A DNA stretch of 64,000 nt from Eutreptiella sp. 'Long Island Sound 2002' (lineage: Eukaryota; Euglenozoa; Euglenophyceae; Eutreptiales; Eutreptiaceae). The DNA lies in assembly GCA_964036045.1 (NCBI GenBank), contig OZ038379.1:68354719-68418718 (forward strand). Reading direction: 5' to 3'. This document shows positions 22,230 through 33,888 of the stretch, piece by piece. The position numbers and the translations under genes are program-made. Below the pieces are notes generated by a model. That model did no database searches and was not told the origin of the DNA. It saw only the letters and a program-made list of their open reading frames with translations. The stretch's first letter is position 1. The number at the start of each line of letters is the position of its first letter.

Positions 22230-22358
22230 GAAAACTAAAGATGCCGACAGGACCTGTAGCGCCGGCCATACAGCAGCGGCCCATCAAAGGGAATGTACAT
22301 GCTGCGTAGTTGGTGCATCTGCTTACTTCTTGTTTCTCTGCGGGTTTGTAACCTCCAT

Positions 22359-22650
22359 TGCGCAAGGCTTCGCGCATTCACCACTGAGCAACGCGCCATT
22401 CTTTGCGCAAGGCCTCGTGTATGGAGTGGCACTTTGCTCAGTAACAAGTATACATTTACAGATTACCAACTGAAGTAAAATGAAAACATACGTATTAATA
22501 TCTCTATTTCTACCAGTCCATCCCGATAAGGGTACAAAGTTATGTGTATGCGGACGTCATGTTTCTCATTTCCCACAACCTGCCTACTACATTGCATTGT
22601 AATGCAGTATTCTGACACAAATGTTCCCCTTTGTGCAAGGCCTCCCGCAT
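22359..22650. repeat. Three palindrome copies upstream of gene 1 (copy A)
   Basis: TTGCGCAAGGCTTCGCGCAT at 22359-22378, TTGCGCAAGGCCTCGTGTAT near 22403-22422, and TGTGCAAGGCCTCCCGCAT at 22632-22650. All keep the AAGG(C/T)(C/T)TC core but have lost full symmetry. Confidence 0.75.
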
Positions 22651-23829
22651 AGAATACGCTTTAAACGATAAGTTTCAAGAACGCACCCAGTGGGCGTGTC
22701 ACTTTCGTGAAATGATTGATTTCCTGAGAATCGTCTACGGGGCGCTACACAAATCCATCGAAATGATTATTATTTGATGCCTTTCGAAACCTGTCAATCT
22801 TACACCTGTTCTGGTGCTTTTGACCATGCAAGTTGAGCCGCCTAAGACATGAAACAGTAGAATTTGACCACGTGACGTCACGGATTGCACTGCACCTGGA
22901 GATGGGGATGGATGCAGTGGTGCATAATGCCAAGAAGCCATCAAAATATGATCTAAGCCATAATCACCCCCAAAAGTGCCTTTGGATTCAGATTAACCGG
23001 CACCTCCCGGGGGTAATCCAGAGATTCGGACTGATGGGTAGGGATAATCTCATATATTAGATACAAAATGTTGCTTGGTTGGGCTACATTTGAAAGAAGG
23101 AAGGTAAGTTTCAAGTCAAATCACCTAAACCAATGACGGAAAACATCTGGAAAAAAAAAGATTAATCATCTGGAAAAAATGGATGCTTCTCTCTAAAAAA
23201 AAAAAACACCATTCCAACATGAGGAAAAATATGTAAAAAGAACATGATGCGCATTTCAAATTTTCAAAAAAATTGCAATCAAATTTTTCGGAGGGCCATC
23301 TAAAAAATAGGATTTTGTTGAAGAAATGAAAAGAACGCAAAGCCCAGGGCTGGATGGGGGGGGCAGAATCGCAACTCCTCAGGGCAGCCCACCACATGAA
23401 GAAAAATGTTTTAGATGCAAAAATACTTTTCAGATGCGCTAACAAATAATAGAACCTCTAAAAAGATTCAAAACATCTACAATTTACTTAGCCCACGCAA
23501 ACTGCACCCCCTTTTGGAAGAGGCGGACGCAAAAAACGGCAGCCGGGAAAACTATTCTTTTTGGAAAATCGCAGCATGCATGAATCAGACATAACAAAAA
23601 AGTTTGGTTTTTATGCAATTTGCTGCTTCTCTTAGGTGTTTGTTCACCAAAAAAACTATTATTTTGTTTGAATTGACGGGTGTGTTTTACCAATGTTTTT
23701 GTTTTTGTATTTCAAAATTCCGCTAGCGTGTGCCCTTTCAGGAGCTCATTTTCAAAAGAAGGGAATTATGTGGAACTCCAGTTGTACGAAAGTTTGTTCT
23801 GCAAAATGAATTGCTGTTTTCTGTACCTC
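22651..23829. other. AT-rich stretch, no gene
   Basis: No supported gene. Between 23.1 and 23.5 kb the text is A-rich with recurring CATCTGGAAAAA, CATCTAAAAAA and CAGATGC words. Similar words recur at 44.5-44.6 kb and 48.9-49.1 kb, suggesting a shared, decayed AT-rich repeat. Confidence 0.35.
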
Positions 23830-24010
23830 AGTGCGCGAGGCCTCGCGCACTCAAGGTCGCAGAAACAATTGTGTACAGAAGACAACAAAAAGAGGACACG
23901 AAATGCACAACACACAAACACTGAAATGAAAGCTCAGCAAAAATGTACAAGCCCTGGAGGGCATATAATTGCATTACCGTCGAAGGCGAGTGCGCGAGGC
24001 CTCGGCACAC
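23830..24010. repeat. Two palindrome copies downstream of gene 2 (copy A2)
   Basis: A perfect GTGCGCGAGGCCTCGCGCAC at 23831-23850, flanked by A and T to give 22 bp of symmetry, and a copy with a 1-base deletion at 23990-24010, directly after the gene 2 stop at 24053. Confidence 0.9.
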
Positions 24011-24999
24011 ATGACTGCGAAAAGGGACAAAAACACACTGGTTAATCGTGACTTACTTCTTCTTCGGTCCTGCAGCCTTGGCCAACCTGGAACCCAGGCT
24101 TCTTGCCACTGTACTTCCCCCGCTTGGGGAGGCAAAAGTACCACAGAATGACTGAGCACCAAAACGCGAGGGCGGCTTGAACACTGCACTAGCAGTTGCA
24201 TCAGTCTTTGCTTTCTTCTTTGGCTGGTCCTTACCAGAATCATCGGGACTCGCATCGAAGTGAGAGGCGGGCGCCCGCTTGCCCTTCTGCTGGGTCTCCA
24301 GTACTTGCGCCGGATCCTCTTCTTCTGTCTCCTCGTCGGCATCGTTGTCGTCCGATTCTTCAGGCTTGTCCGATTCCTTCTCCTTTCCCTTTGCCTGCTT
24401 CCTGCTGCTCGAGGGGGTTCCTTTTCCGGCTGCAGTACCCCCGGTTGGTACAACTTTGGCAGTCTTCTTCAGGTTGGCTTGGCTTGGCAAGGTAGGTGCA
24501 GGCGCAACACGCTCACTGTCGTCAGCGGGGGCCTCAGTCACAATCTGTTTTTGACCGCCTCTGCAGCATGCCCCTTCTGATGCCCTTCATGCCCTGGGTT
24601 GCTGTCCAAAGCCCACAGCAGAATGCCACGCAGAAGCCACTCTTGTTGAGCCTCCCAAGTTGCAGCTGTCACTTGCCGCTCCGTCTGGTCGACTTGCAAC
24701 ATGTACCGCCTGATGATAGCATGCTGCACAGCAACTCCAACGGCATTTGCAAGGTCCTTTTGCTTGATCGCTGACACAGCCAGAAACGCCACTTTAGTCC
24801 TCCTCGACCCGTCCGACATCGCAATCTTTGTGGCCATGGCAGGCGTGGCATCCACAACAATCACTGCATCAGCATGCCCAGAGTCCAACAGATACTTGTC
24901 GAGGTACCACAGTACGTGAATCAGAGGCATGAAACCACTGAGGTTCTTGTTCGGCATCTCTTCGAAATATCCAGCGAAATACGTCACATAGTTCGGCAA

Positions 25000-25096
25000 C
25001 TGCAAATGCAATGAATAAAGACGAATAACGGAGACAACAGTGCGCGAGGGCTGGCGCGCACAACGGCATCGAAACCAGTGAAAGAAGCAGATATAC
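25000..25096 (-). other. Intron 3 of PAL gene 2 (97 bp) with palindrome
   Basis: Donor CAG|GTATATC and acceptor TTTGCAG|TTG. Splicing joins SRWNKQ to LPNYVTYF across a frame change (97 bp is not a multiple of 3), which is good evidence for a real intron. The palindrome copy at 25041-25062 (arms GTGCGCG and CGCGCAC, mismatched core) lies in the middle. Confidence 0.8.
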
Positions 25097-25793
25097 CTGC
25101 TTATTCCAGCGACTCGTTTTTCCGATCCACATACAGTGCTCGTCAAACTGATACATGTTGCTTGTAACGGAACCCGACAACCAAGAGTATACCGGCAACC
25201 GGGCATGATAGAAAGGCGCTGTAGTTGTATCCTTGTCCTTCTGCATACGGCAGAGCCTCTGCATGTTGCGGCCAATACGGTGCACAACATCAGCATCGCA
25301 ATACAAAATGAGGTCCTTTCCCAACATCATCACATCGAATAACCACTTCGGAACAAATCCTGCAGAGTCATATTCAACGAAAAGGTCAGCGTTGACGACC
25401 CACAACGGGTACTGCAAGTCCTGGTAACGGGCTGGTGGTGTCTCTTCGATATCTTCAATACGGCATGCTTTGAAAGTGCACTTGTTCCCTTGGTCATCCT
25501 GCTTGGAGACATTGATCACTTCGCCAGTACTCAACTGTGTTTGTGTCGGTGCCGATGCTGGTGCCTCGGCCCTTCTTTGCAGTTGTTTCCGCACGGCCAG
25601 TGTCTACGGTGACGAAGGTGCTGCCTTGTCGCCAGTCCGCCACAGAGGTGCACCGGTCAACGTTTTCCACTTTGGCCACAGCGACTGGTGGTTGGAACTT
25701 TTTGCGTCTTCCCAAAAACCACGATTTCGCGTCCAATCTTCAGTTGCGTCGTGCCCAGAGCTGCGACTTCTGCTCGGATCTTTACATCGGCAG

Positions 25794-25864
25794 CTGTGCA
25801 GATGTAAAAGAAGTGGTTGAGTGCGCGAGCCCTCGCGCACTGAAGCTGAGAAACCGACGTATAC
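25794..25864 (-). other. Intron 2 of PAL gene 2 (71 bp) with palindrome
   Basis: Donor CGCAG|GTATACG and acceptor CTGCACAG|CTG, with a pyrimidine-rich stretch before the acceptor. The upstream exon ends DFVNQTA and the downstream one continues ADVKIRAEVAALGTT. The palindrome GTGCGCGAGCCCTCGCGCAC, with one mismatched pair at the core, lies at 25821-25840. Confidence 0.75.
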
Positions 25865-26168
25865 CTGCGGTTTGGTTGACGAAATCCTTATTGTCTGGAT
25901 GGTCAAGGTGGAAAGTAACCCATTGATCCGTAATCAACGCGTCAATGTAGGTCTGGGTGCTGCGTATGGTCCATTGCTTCAGGTTCATATGCGCACACAC
26001 CTTCTGCAAAAAACTTGGTAGATGCAGCCCCTCTAGCTTCTTGAAGGCATTCCTTGTAACGTCCTCTTTCTTGCTCTTACTCTCGAGGTTCTTCATAGCA
26101 GTAACCGCGTCGCGGCCGCAGTAGTATGCCAGGGAGAAGGTGTCCCTCCAGTGCTTGAATGATGCGTC

Positions 26169-26241
26169 CTACGAGGGGAAACAGTGTCATAGAGTGCGCA
26201 AGACCTCGCGCACTGCGTCCCTGTGATGCACGAACACATAC
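26169..26241 (-). other. Intron 1 of PAL gene 2 (73 bp) with palindrome
   Basis: Donor CACA|GTATGTG and acceptor TTTCCCCTCGTAG|GAC. The downstream exon reads DASFKHWRDTFSLAYY. The palindrome copy GTGCGCAAGACCTCGCGCAC occupies the middle at about 26193-26212. Confidence 0.7.
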
Positions 26242-27160
26242 TGTGTGCCCTCGTTCTTCCAACTACTCAGGTTCAGAAAACGAAGAGTTGACGGCGGCCT
26301 GGACAACAGCAGTTTTGAACCGTTAGAATTCCTGTGGTTCCTTTTCCCGCTTCTGGTCCTCACTGTACAACAACATGTTGTCCAGCGCCTCGGACAGCGG
26401 AATCCTCGTCACAGACTGGCTGCCAGCTTGCTGCAATCCTGCAACCTTTGACCGGATCCTCCAACGCCCTTTCGTACTTCAAAATGTCAACGTAGCAATA
26501 TTCTTGCCAGTCCTCCTGTTCTTTGCTTATTTTCCTGAATCATGGTGCATGTTTCTGTCCCATGTTGACCATTCAGAACGTAAAGCGAGCCATCTGCAAT
26601 GCAAACCATGTAACACAGCAAAGAGAAGAAATGTCGTCGATCGAATTCGAAGCGAGTCATACCACTATCCTCCCATGCCGTTACGCGCAACGGTCCAGGT
26701 GGCCGCAGTGCTTGGTATCCCACCACTTTTTTGGCAACGTCGTCGTGGTTGATCTGTCGGATCTGTCCCCGCTTCTCTGTGTTGTCAATCTTCAAATCAG
26801 TAATCGTTACCTTTACTGCTGTTCCATTCTCCTTCAACAGCCACTGTTGAACGACGACTGTGAGTTTCATCTCCGGTATCGGCTTCTTATCCCCCTTCTT
26901 CTTGCGTCCATTCTTCGGCATGTCCCCTTGGTTGGTCCCTGGTGATGACTCCAGCGCCTCTGTGTCTGGTGGTGGGAATTCTGTCGACCCTGGTGGACTC
27001 ATGGTGCCAAAAAATACCTACAAAGGGCAGATGGCATGACAGGAAACACGGTCATTTGGACTCCGAAATCAGTCGAAACGCCAATTTGCCAGTCTTTTTT
27101 GCAAATCTGTTACACAGCCGTCTTTGCTGCGACCAGTTCCACCGGACTTAGCGACCTACT

Positions 27161-27240
27161 CAGTGCGCGCGGTCTCGCGCACTCACATCGCATTACAGAC
27201 CTATTTCTCGTGTCCTTTACTGTGCGAGGCCTCGCGCACT
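27161..27240. repeat. Two palindrome copies between genes 1 and 2 (copy A2)
   Basis: GTGCGCGCGGTCTCGCGCAC at about 27163-27182 and TGTGCGAGGCCTCGCGCACT at 27221-27240. They occupy the 250-bp spacer between the gene 1 stop (27252-27254) and the gene 2 start (27002). Confidence 0.85.
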
Positions 27241-27251
27241 GCGGGTGTCAG

Positions 27252-28667
27252 TTATCGCATGCGTTGCCACACGTTGCGCGTTGCTGCTTCCTGTCTGTCG
27301 GCTTCCATATCTGTTCTCCGCCCCACAACAGCATCCACTTTCCGTTTCAGTTCGTTGGTGGGGTTTGCTTTCTGGTCAATGAGGGCATCCAGTATGCAGT
27401 GACCAAGTAGCCGGTAGTGGTTGTAGCCAAGGGGTTGCGTTGGTGAGGTTGGAAATCTCTGTAAACTCCGCGGCCACGAAGTTGCAACGGTGCTGACGTG
27501 GTCGGGCTCCCATTTCACGTAGGCCATGCAAATCTGGTCTGTCGCCAAAAGTCTTGTCAGTCGATGTCGCATCCTGTGTACCAGGTTATTGGGAATGTTT
27601 TGTACACCCACGTGTTTGCCTCCCGGACCTATTTCCAGTCTCAGGTAATGGTTTTCCACCTCCTCAACAGTAACAGAACCGGTGTTTTTCACCTTGTCAC
27701 GCACCAGCTTGCTCAACATCCCTTCTCCAAACTCCTCTGAGTGTGCCTGACCGGGCAGGTCCTGGTGCCACTTGCTGTTGTACAACAATGTACACATGCT
27801 AGTTTCTTTGTACTCCAGTACGGTGTCACACCATCCTTGTTCAGGCCTCCGCAGTAGACACAAACTCAGCTGCAACACCTCCTGGGCCCGCGATGCTGTA
27901 CCGTTATTCTCCTCCGCCCCGTTGCACTCCCGTACCAGGTGACACAAGTACAACAACAATGGGCACCATTCCGACAACAAATGCAACACTGTGTTTGCCA
28001 CTGCTGCCCTGTTGACATGCGCCCTGTCACCACCACTGATTGCAGCTGCAGCCTGTGCCTTGCAACGATACGGGCGTAGTATCCTGGGTGTGGCAAGAGT
28101 CAGCGCAGCAATAGTTTTTTCCATAACTATCAGTTTTGGGTATGATAGTATGATTGAACCAGGGCGTAGCAGACCTTTCCGTAGGTAAGTTAGAATAGGC
28201 CAGAACACCCGAAACGTGTGTGTAACAACAAACTTGTAGGTGTGCGAAAAACCGTACACTACAGGTATGTATCGCAGGTAGGCACGCACGTTGCATCGTT
28301 GGTTCCTTGCCCCAGACAAAAACTTTAGTATCCTGTAGTGTATGTTTTCGTTAAACAAACAACGGTAGAACCCTGTTTGTCTGTTGTGCTGTGTCCTTTG
28401 CAAACTGCAATAAGTTTAACAAACCAACACCACCGGGTACCTCTTCTTTTGACAGGGCAAACAGGCGCCACACCGGTGCCCGCACAGAGTCCTTGTATCC
28501 CTTCTCACATCCAACGGTGCTCTCGCGTTTCCGGTATCTGGTACACAACCATACCCATAACCCATGTCACGCAGAGTCTGGGAGATTCTCCCTTCACGCT
28601 GTTGCAGAGCCCGTGCGACTGTTGTTATCCGTGCTGCCAGGTCGTCAATGGCTGGGTGTCCTGCCCA
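27252..28667 (-). pseudogene. PAL gene 1, copy A2, C-terminal two thirds
   Basis: Begins at the element 2 insertion point with YWAGHPAIDDLAARITTV, aligning to copy A (YCNGHRHLEELELRVPIV). After frame changes it reads VGLLNLLQFAKDTAQQT, FNENIHYRILKFL, IPVVYGFSHTYKFV, TYLRKGLLRPGSI, a long helical middle with HLVRECNGAEEN, and HSEEFGEGMLSKLVRDKV. It ends RNVWQRMR and TAA at 27252-27254. The last 383 residues are open. Family unknown. Confidence 0.6.
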
Positions 28668-28671
28668 GTAC

Positions 28672-29301
28672 GAGAAAGATGTCCTTGATTAATGCCCTAG
28701 ATATTTTGATGAAATCCTGCAGGTTTTGAAGTTGAAAACCCAAGCCAAAGCAGCAAGTAGAGCAAAAACAGGATGTGGATCGAATCAATGAATGGTTTTG
28801 GAATCCAGTGTAACACAGAAGGGCTGCAAATAGACAATGCAATGAAAATTGGACTGACTCAGGCCTCCAAGATAGTATTAGGCACTTAATGTGCACTCTT
28901 TTGGGTGAAATGGTGCTGGTTAGGAATGTGGGGCATAGATGTCAGGCCATCACAGAAAATGACTTGGCCAAGCAACTGAATTCGGAAACAGTTAAAGGGT
29001 AGAACCACAATAAGTGGTAGAGACAATTGAGTATAGGGGTCTTGGGGTGGGAGAGCACTAGGCTTAACCTCCAAGGCCTAAAGCATGAAATGCCTATTTT
29101 ATTTCGGTATATCCTCCATGAAGGAAGGTACCTCCGCTCAGTTGAGTGGTAGGGGTGAACTTCATGGGGGCCTAGGGTTACACCCCTACTAACCTTGAGA
29201 AAGTGTACCAAAAGCTTCAAAAGAGTGATAAAAATACTTAGGTTAGTCTTAGCATCAACAAAAGGGCTTTAAGGGGGACATGGCAGTGACTTTTTCTTAC
29301 T
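28672..29301 (-). repeat. Element 2 3' LTR
   Basis: 630 bp, near-identical to 42114-42772 except for a 29-base block missing here near the outer end. On the element strand it begins AGTAAGAAAAAGTCA and ends CATCTTTCTC, so it lacks the usual TG...CA ends. Confidence 0.92.
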
Positions 29302-29310
29302 CCCCCCTGG
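29302..29310 (-). other. Element 2 polypurine tract
   Basis: On the minus strand CCAGGGGGG directly precedes the 3' LTR. This is the expected position and composition for the plus-strand cDNA primer. Confidence 0.75.
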
Positions 29311-30711
29311 ACTACTAGTTAGCTAAGCTAGTAGGACCAAGGAAAAAGGCTGAAATATTCCCAAAATTACCACAAAAAATGCATTAAACTTACCAAAAAC
29401 ATCCTCATCAGTTCATAGAAGCCTATCACACTGTAGGCACCCTCGAAAAACAGTGTAATGTACCGTGAATGATGTCCCTTCGATGGGGCATTCCTCAACA
29501 GTTGCCGGCGTGCGACGAAAGCGTTTGGTGAACATTTGGGGGTAGTGGGGCTTGAACCCAGGACTCCATCCCTAGAGCACATGTGCTTGCCCACTAGGCT
29601 ACAGTCGACCACTCCGATGCGGATGGCGATCGCCGTATAAGCAGCGTTGTAGTAAACGTCCTGACCAAGGGCCAGGGCGGAGCAATACTCCCAATGGAGG
29701 ACACAAATCTCCAGGAGCTGAAAAAAATAGAAAATGTAACCAACAGGGAGTGATTCCTGCGGTGTAGCGAAAAGGGGTAGCGATTTAACAAGTCAAATCG
29801 CTAAAAATTGACGAAATAACGCGAGAAATCGTCATTTTTACACATAACTCAAAGTCGCAGACAAGTGCAAAGGAAGCGGACTTCAAAAACAAGGTTGCGC
29901 AAGCGTAAACGGCTTTTGAAAAAGAAGGTATGCGCCGTAGTTTTTAAAGTTCTAAAGGAAATTTGTGCACAGTTGCATCAAAATTTTCATAAACTTGAGG
30001 GAAAAGTATTCCAACTGAACCCACACCTCAGAGCAGGTGGACAACCCACCTCTCAGGTATGCCAATGTCATTTCATACGCATGCATTGCGTTCGTGTTGG
30101 TTGCTTCGTTAAAAAGTTAGGGTTGTCAACGCTGTGTTCGTCGGGGGTTCGGGCGCTCATCTTCTTTGCTCTGCACAGGTAGAAAACAGGAATGAAAGGT
30201 ATGCGATGCGAATGGAGCGTGCAGCGCGCACGTAGGGTTAGAATATGTGCTGTGCTCGCGATGCATGTGCCTAATTGAGGCATTCACATGCTGTGACGCT
30301 TTCTCTGTACCCCAATTCATCCTTGTTCTCTCTTCACAGGTAAGAAAAGAAAGTGTTTGTTCGTGTGTAGCGGTAGCGTTAAAGTAGGGTTGCTTAAAGC
30401 GCTTAGGCTTGTTTTTGCGTTCGCTTCACTTCGGCATTCACATGATGCATGGTGAGTAAAGTAGGTTAGCCAAGGAGGAGCTCACCTCCTGGTTGAGTCA
30501 GTGGTTATGGTTCCGCCTCCCTTCCCTACATGCGTGCACACGATGCATTAAAGGGTAGGCCACGCGAAATGCGCACGGTAAACCTTGTTTAGGTTACCCA
30601 GGGGCTCCTCGGTACGTTCTTTAAGACAACCTGAGGAGTCTCTTAACGCTTGCTTGCTTGACAGGGTGTGTTTGAGGACAGTGTATTATAGGTCACACTG
30701 AGAAGCGTATA
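29311..30711. other. Element 2 3' region, left of LINE
   Basis: No protein gene supported. Apart from the tRNA-like boxes no structured feature was found. Together with 33905-35024 it forms the long 3' untranslated part of element 2. Confidence 0.4.
29525..29610 (-). other. tRNA-like pol III promoter boxes (SINE-like)
   Basis: TAGCCTAGTGG matches an A box (TRGYNNANNNG) and GGTTCAAGCCC matches a B box (GGTTCRANNCC), spaced as in a tRNA. The acceptor arms do not pair, so it is not an intact tRNA gene. It may be the head of a tRNA-derived SINE or a relic. Confidence 0.45.
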
Positions 30712-30727
30712 ATACGTGGAGTGTGGC

Positions 30728-31762
30728 AACAATGCAAGAAGGCCAGCCTCACTTTTTTCAATCACGATAACACATATGCAGTTTTGTCCGACGCTCCACT
30801 AAGCTACCGGGCTAAACCCTCCTACACACCAACCGACGCCAAATCGGTGGTCATCTGTGCTCCACGCTCCATAAGTTTTAGAGACATCAACAAAGCAACT
30901 TCACTTTTTGGTACCTTCACCTCCATCCAACCGCTGGAACGCAACCCAAGTGCCAAATCACACCAATATTTTGAAGCGCTCTTCCAGAAACCTGGGATCC
31001 AGTATCCTAGCACACCAAGAAAACGTTCAAGGCATCACCTTTACATCCGGCTCGCCCAACCTCTTGAAAAAGCAAAACATCATTGATTCAATTGTGAAAG
31101 ACCATGCCACTTCTAAATGGGAAGCCACACTCTTGGCCGCCAAAGAATTTGGCTCCGAGAAACAACTGCGCTCCATCAATGAGCGATTGATCGTGGCAAA
31201 GCCCCAATGACTCCCCACCCACCCACACTCTTTCTCTCATCCAGTTCTCAATGTCCTCACAATGTCACTACTCAGAGATGCGGATTCCCTTCGTCCTCAC
31301 TCCTCTCAATATCAACGGTATGATCTGTTTATCAGACTGCTAGTTCTCGAAGAGATTACATCTAACCACTCGCGAAGCATCACCTCGCAAGGTATTGTGC
31401 CACGCATCAAAAACAATGCGAACACACTGGAAGGTACACTCTCCTCACAATGCTTCCCGCATGCCGTGTGGATTTCGTTCACTCATCTTCGGTGTGTCAA
31501 GATTTTGATTCATCCAAGCCACGAACGGGTACTCAGTTGCACGCCCAGTGTCACTCTGCCCTCTAAGTTGCAATCACGTGGCCTGACTGATCTCTGTCAT
31601 GACCGGATGAAGGGTTTATCTTTTTGCAAGTACTTCCTTCTTGACCCCTTCGGTGGCCTCACGTTAGACTCGAGGACTCGTCAAGATCAAGGAATGTCTC
31701 GGAAGTGGTCAGTGTTAGAAACGTGGTCCCATCTCTCTCATCATCATGACGCCGTCAGTTGA
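30728..31762 (+). pseudogene. LINE ORF1-like region
   Basis: Overlapping plus-strand frames (to 31086, 30908-31210, 31262-31762) upstream of the endonuclease ORF. The first reads VVICAPRSISFRDINKATSL, the second SKWEATLLAAKEFGSEKQL. Position suggests a frame-broken ORF1 chaperone, but no RRM or zinc knuckle is clear. Confidence 0.35.
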
Positions 31763-33190
31763 TATCCCCCTCCCACCGGGAGTCCCCCAACCGCCAAGTT
31801 ACGATACTAATATTCGCAAAGCACCTAAACCCACCACACCAACAGACAACTTAATCCACTCCAAAACACGTTTAACACTCACTACTCATAACACTGCAAA
31901 AAACATTGACAACCTTGACGTCATTATACTACGACACCAACAACAAGGAACCGACATACTTTGTTTACAGGAAATACCCACCGCCCCCTCCTTACATTCA
32001 CTTCTAAACCTACACACTTTCACGAACATATCTTCAGACAAATCCAACGGCACAGCGATCATCATTCACTCTTCCCTATCTCCCTTCGTCACGCAAATCA
32101 AACACGACAAGGTCAGTGGATGCCTTATTGCCATCGACCTTACTATACCAGGCTACCACACACTCCGTATCATTAACGTGTACAAATCACATCACGCTCA
32201 TCTCCGACACAGGCTAGAGAAAACAATCTCCGCCCTCCAACAAGACCAGCCGTGCCACATCATGCTCGGTGACTTCAACGCATATCTCCAACCGTCTCTA
32301 GACACGGCTAATATCAAACACAATAAATACTGGCCTTGGCTCCACAACCAGGTACACCCCACCAATCCCACCACCACACCAACCCTCGTTGACCTGTATC
32401 GTAAGGACCACCCAGAGACAAAAGAGTGGACGCGCCCTGCAAACAAAAGGCTCCCGTCTCACACACACATCGACTTGATTCTCTCCTCTCCTTCTTCCAA
32501 CACCATTTTCAAACCTTTCAAAACCTTCATTGACATTCACAACGACATCTCCGACCATCGACCCGTATCCACTTCCATAGCCATCCCGACCAACCCGATT
32601 AACATATACAACATCCCACACAATTCCATTCACTACCGCCCCCTAAGCAAAGAGGAAAAGTCACACTTTACGTCCCTCAGTAAACCTCTTAAAGACTGGC
32701 TCTCCAAGCACCACGACACTCTCTTCCAACAGACCATTGAACAACTTATTCCCCTGACTGACTTCCTTTTCACCCAGGTAGTCACCACTTACAAAAAAGT
32801 CACTCATCAAGCACACGAACACAAACCAACCAGCGTGGAGAAACAGTTCCTTGACGCTGTAAATAACTTACCTTCTACTGCCTCCAGTGCACACAAAAAG
32901 GAAGAACTTTAAACACTACTCAATGACTGGACCTCAAAGAAACAAGCACAAGCGCACAAGAAAGTCCACCACTCCCTCATTTCTCACAAACGCAGAAAAA
33001 AAGACAATCAACAACATTCTCAACCCCAAAAACACCACCCCCATCTCTCTCTATGACCAAACTGGTCAGCTCACCACCGACCCTTACGAAATGTGCAAAT
33101 CTATGGGACACGCCCTCTCTTCCCTGGGAGGCCCCCCAGATTTTGACACAGACCCAGCCTTCATCGACACACTCATGGCTCCGCAAGCGA
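31746..33190 (+). pseudogene. LINE APE-type endonuclease domain
   Basis: The domain nicks target DNA to prime reverse transcription. Motifs in order: DILCLQEIP (catalytic Glu), LRIINVYKSH, HIMLGDFNAY (GDFN), HTHIDLILSS and ISDHRPVSTSI (SDHRPV). All key residues look intact. At 32912 the frame stops; a neighbouring frame continues with the linker region (TPISLYDQTGQLTTDPYEM) to about 33.18 kb. The RT domain that should follow is absent. Confidence 0.85.
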
Positions 33191-33888
33191 CTGGGGGGTT
33201 TCTGCCCCGCTTTGGTCTCCGGGTGACGAGTTTCTCCCCCCCTCTTTTTCTTTTTTTTTTATTTGTAATTCTTCACCGTCCTCCTCATCTTCACCACCTG
33301 CGATCTGCATCCCCCCCCACCTAACTTCTTGATACTATTTGACAGATCGACGAGATGGGACCGCGTTTGTGTCAGCGCATTTTTGATGCTCTCTTCCAGC
33401 TCCTTTTCATACACCATTCAGGACTTTGGAGTACGGAATCCTATATAGCGTGGTCACTCCATGATGATTTTGGAAGTGTGAGGACGTTTCCGTGAATTTC
33501 AGATTCTTTCCGGACTTTCCCCGGACGTATGGAGAATTCAGTGGTTTCCACTTAACTGGAGGTCTTTTATGGTACCCCAGAAGATCTTTGGCCGGGGTTA
33601 CTTGTTTGTTTCTGATTTCTATATATATATATAAATATATATAGAGTCCCTTTTATTTTCGATTCGTCACGCGTCATAACACCAACCACAGGGCCAATGG
33701 CGAAGCCACAGCCCACAGTAACCAGGCCTTTGGTGCATTTTGGAGCAGGGTCACACCCCCTGAGTTACTGTACATATGGCTGCTGTCCTTCGATGAACTT
33801 CGGCTCGCCATGAACGCTCACTTGCCCGTGGTTAGGCCGCTTTCGTGTTATGCTCGCCGGGGGGCAACCCCAGTGCACCAAAAAAAAA
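33191..33888 (+). other. LINE 3' region and poly(A)
   Basis: Starts with a pyrimidine-rich run (CCCCCCTCTTTTTC), includes an AT dinucleotide stretch at about 33619-33643, and ends with CACC plus about ten A before the target duplication. No coding sequence. Confidence 0.6.

Larger units (their letters stand above)
19057..22650 (-). mobile_element. PAL element copy A (partial)
   Basis: Contains gene 1 (about 22229 to 20060) and the first part of gene 2 (about 19890 to 19057), both alignable to the second copy at 24.0-28.7 and 42.8-43.3 kb. Palindrome copies lie upstream of gene 1 and between the genes. It is truncated after the NGQH-like domain of gene 2. The name is mine, used only for reference. 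The mobile nature is inferred from two copies lying in a transposon-rich region; terminal repeats were not found. Confidence 0.6.
24053..27002 (-). pseudogene. PAL gene 2, copy A2, intron-containing ParB-like protein
   Basis: The start chosen is ATG at 27000-27002. The N-terminus is Pro/Lys-rich (MPKNGRKKKGDKKP), followed by KLTVVVQQWLLKENG and the NGQH motif (SLYVLNGQHGTETC). After decayed frames, three GT-AG introns separate exons with DASFKHWRDTFSLAYYC, QWTIRSTQTYIDALITDQ, IREIVVF-like text, WVVNADLFVEYDSAGFVPKW, then YVTYFAGYFEEMPNKNL and a long C-terminal exon. The tail is Lys/Glu/Ser-rich and ends AAGPKKK. One base is missing in an A run near 24545, and two further frame changes lie near 26.4-26.5 kb and 25.6-25.7 kb. 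Function unknown; the C-terminus looks like a basic nuclear tail. Confidence 0.6.
24053..28667 (-). mobile_element. PAL element copy A2, left part
   Basis: Gene 2 with three introns and the C-terminal part of gene 1. It is continuous with 42773-43350 once element 2 (28672-42772) is removed: the GTAC at 28668-28671 and 42773-42776 is the target duplication, and deleting the insert restores the gene 1 frame. Confidence 0.7.
30728..33888 (+). mobile_element. RT-less LINE inserted in element 2
   Basis: A 16-bp duplication ATACGTGGAGTGTGGC lies at 30712-30727 and 33889-33904, with a run of about ten A directly before the right copy. This is the signature of target-primed reverse transcription. 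Inside are an ORF1-like region and an endonuclease domain, but no RT. About 700 bp of 3' sequence follow. It is probably an internal deletion derivative mobilised in trans. Confidence 0.88.

Noticed and set aside
29525-29610. Functional tRNA gene
   Set aside because: A and B boxes fit but the acceptor stem does not pair.
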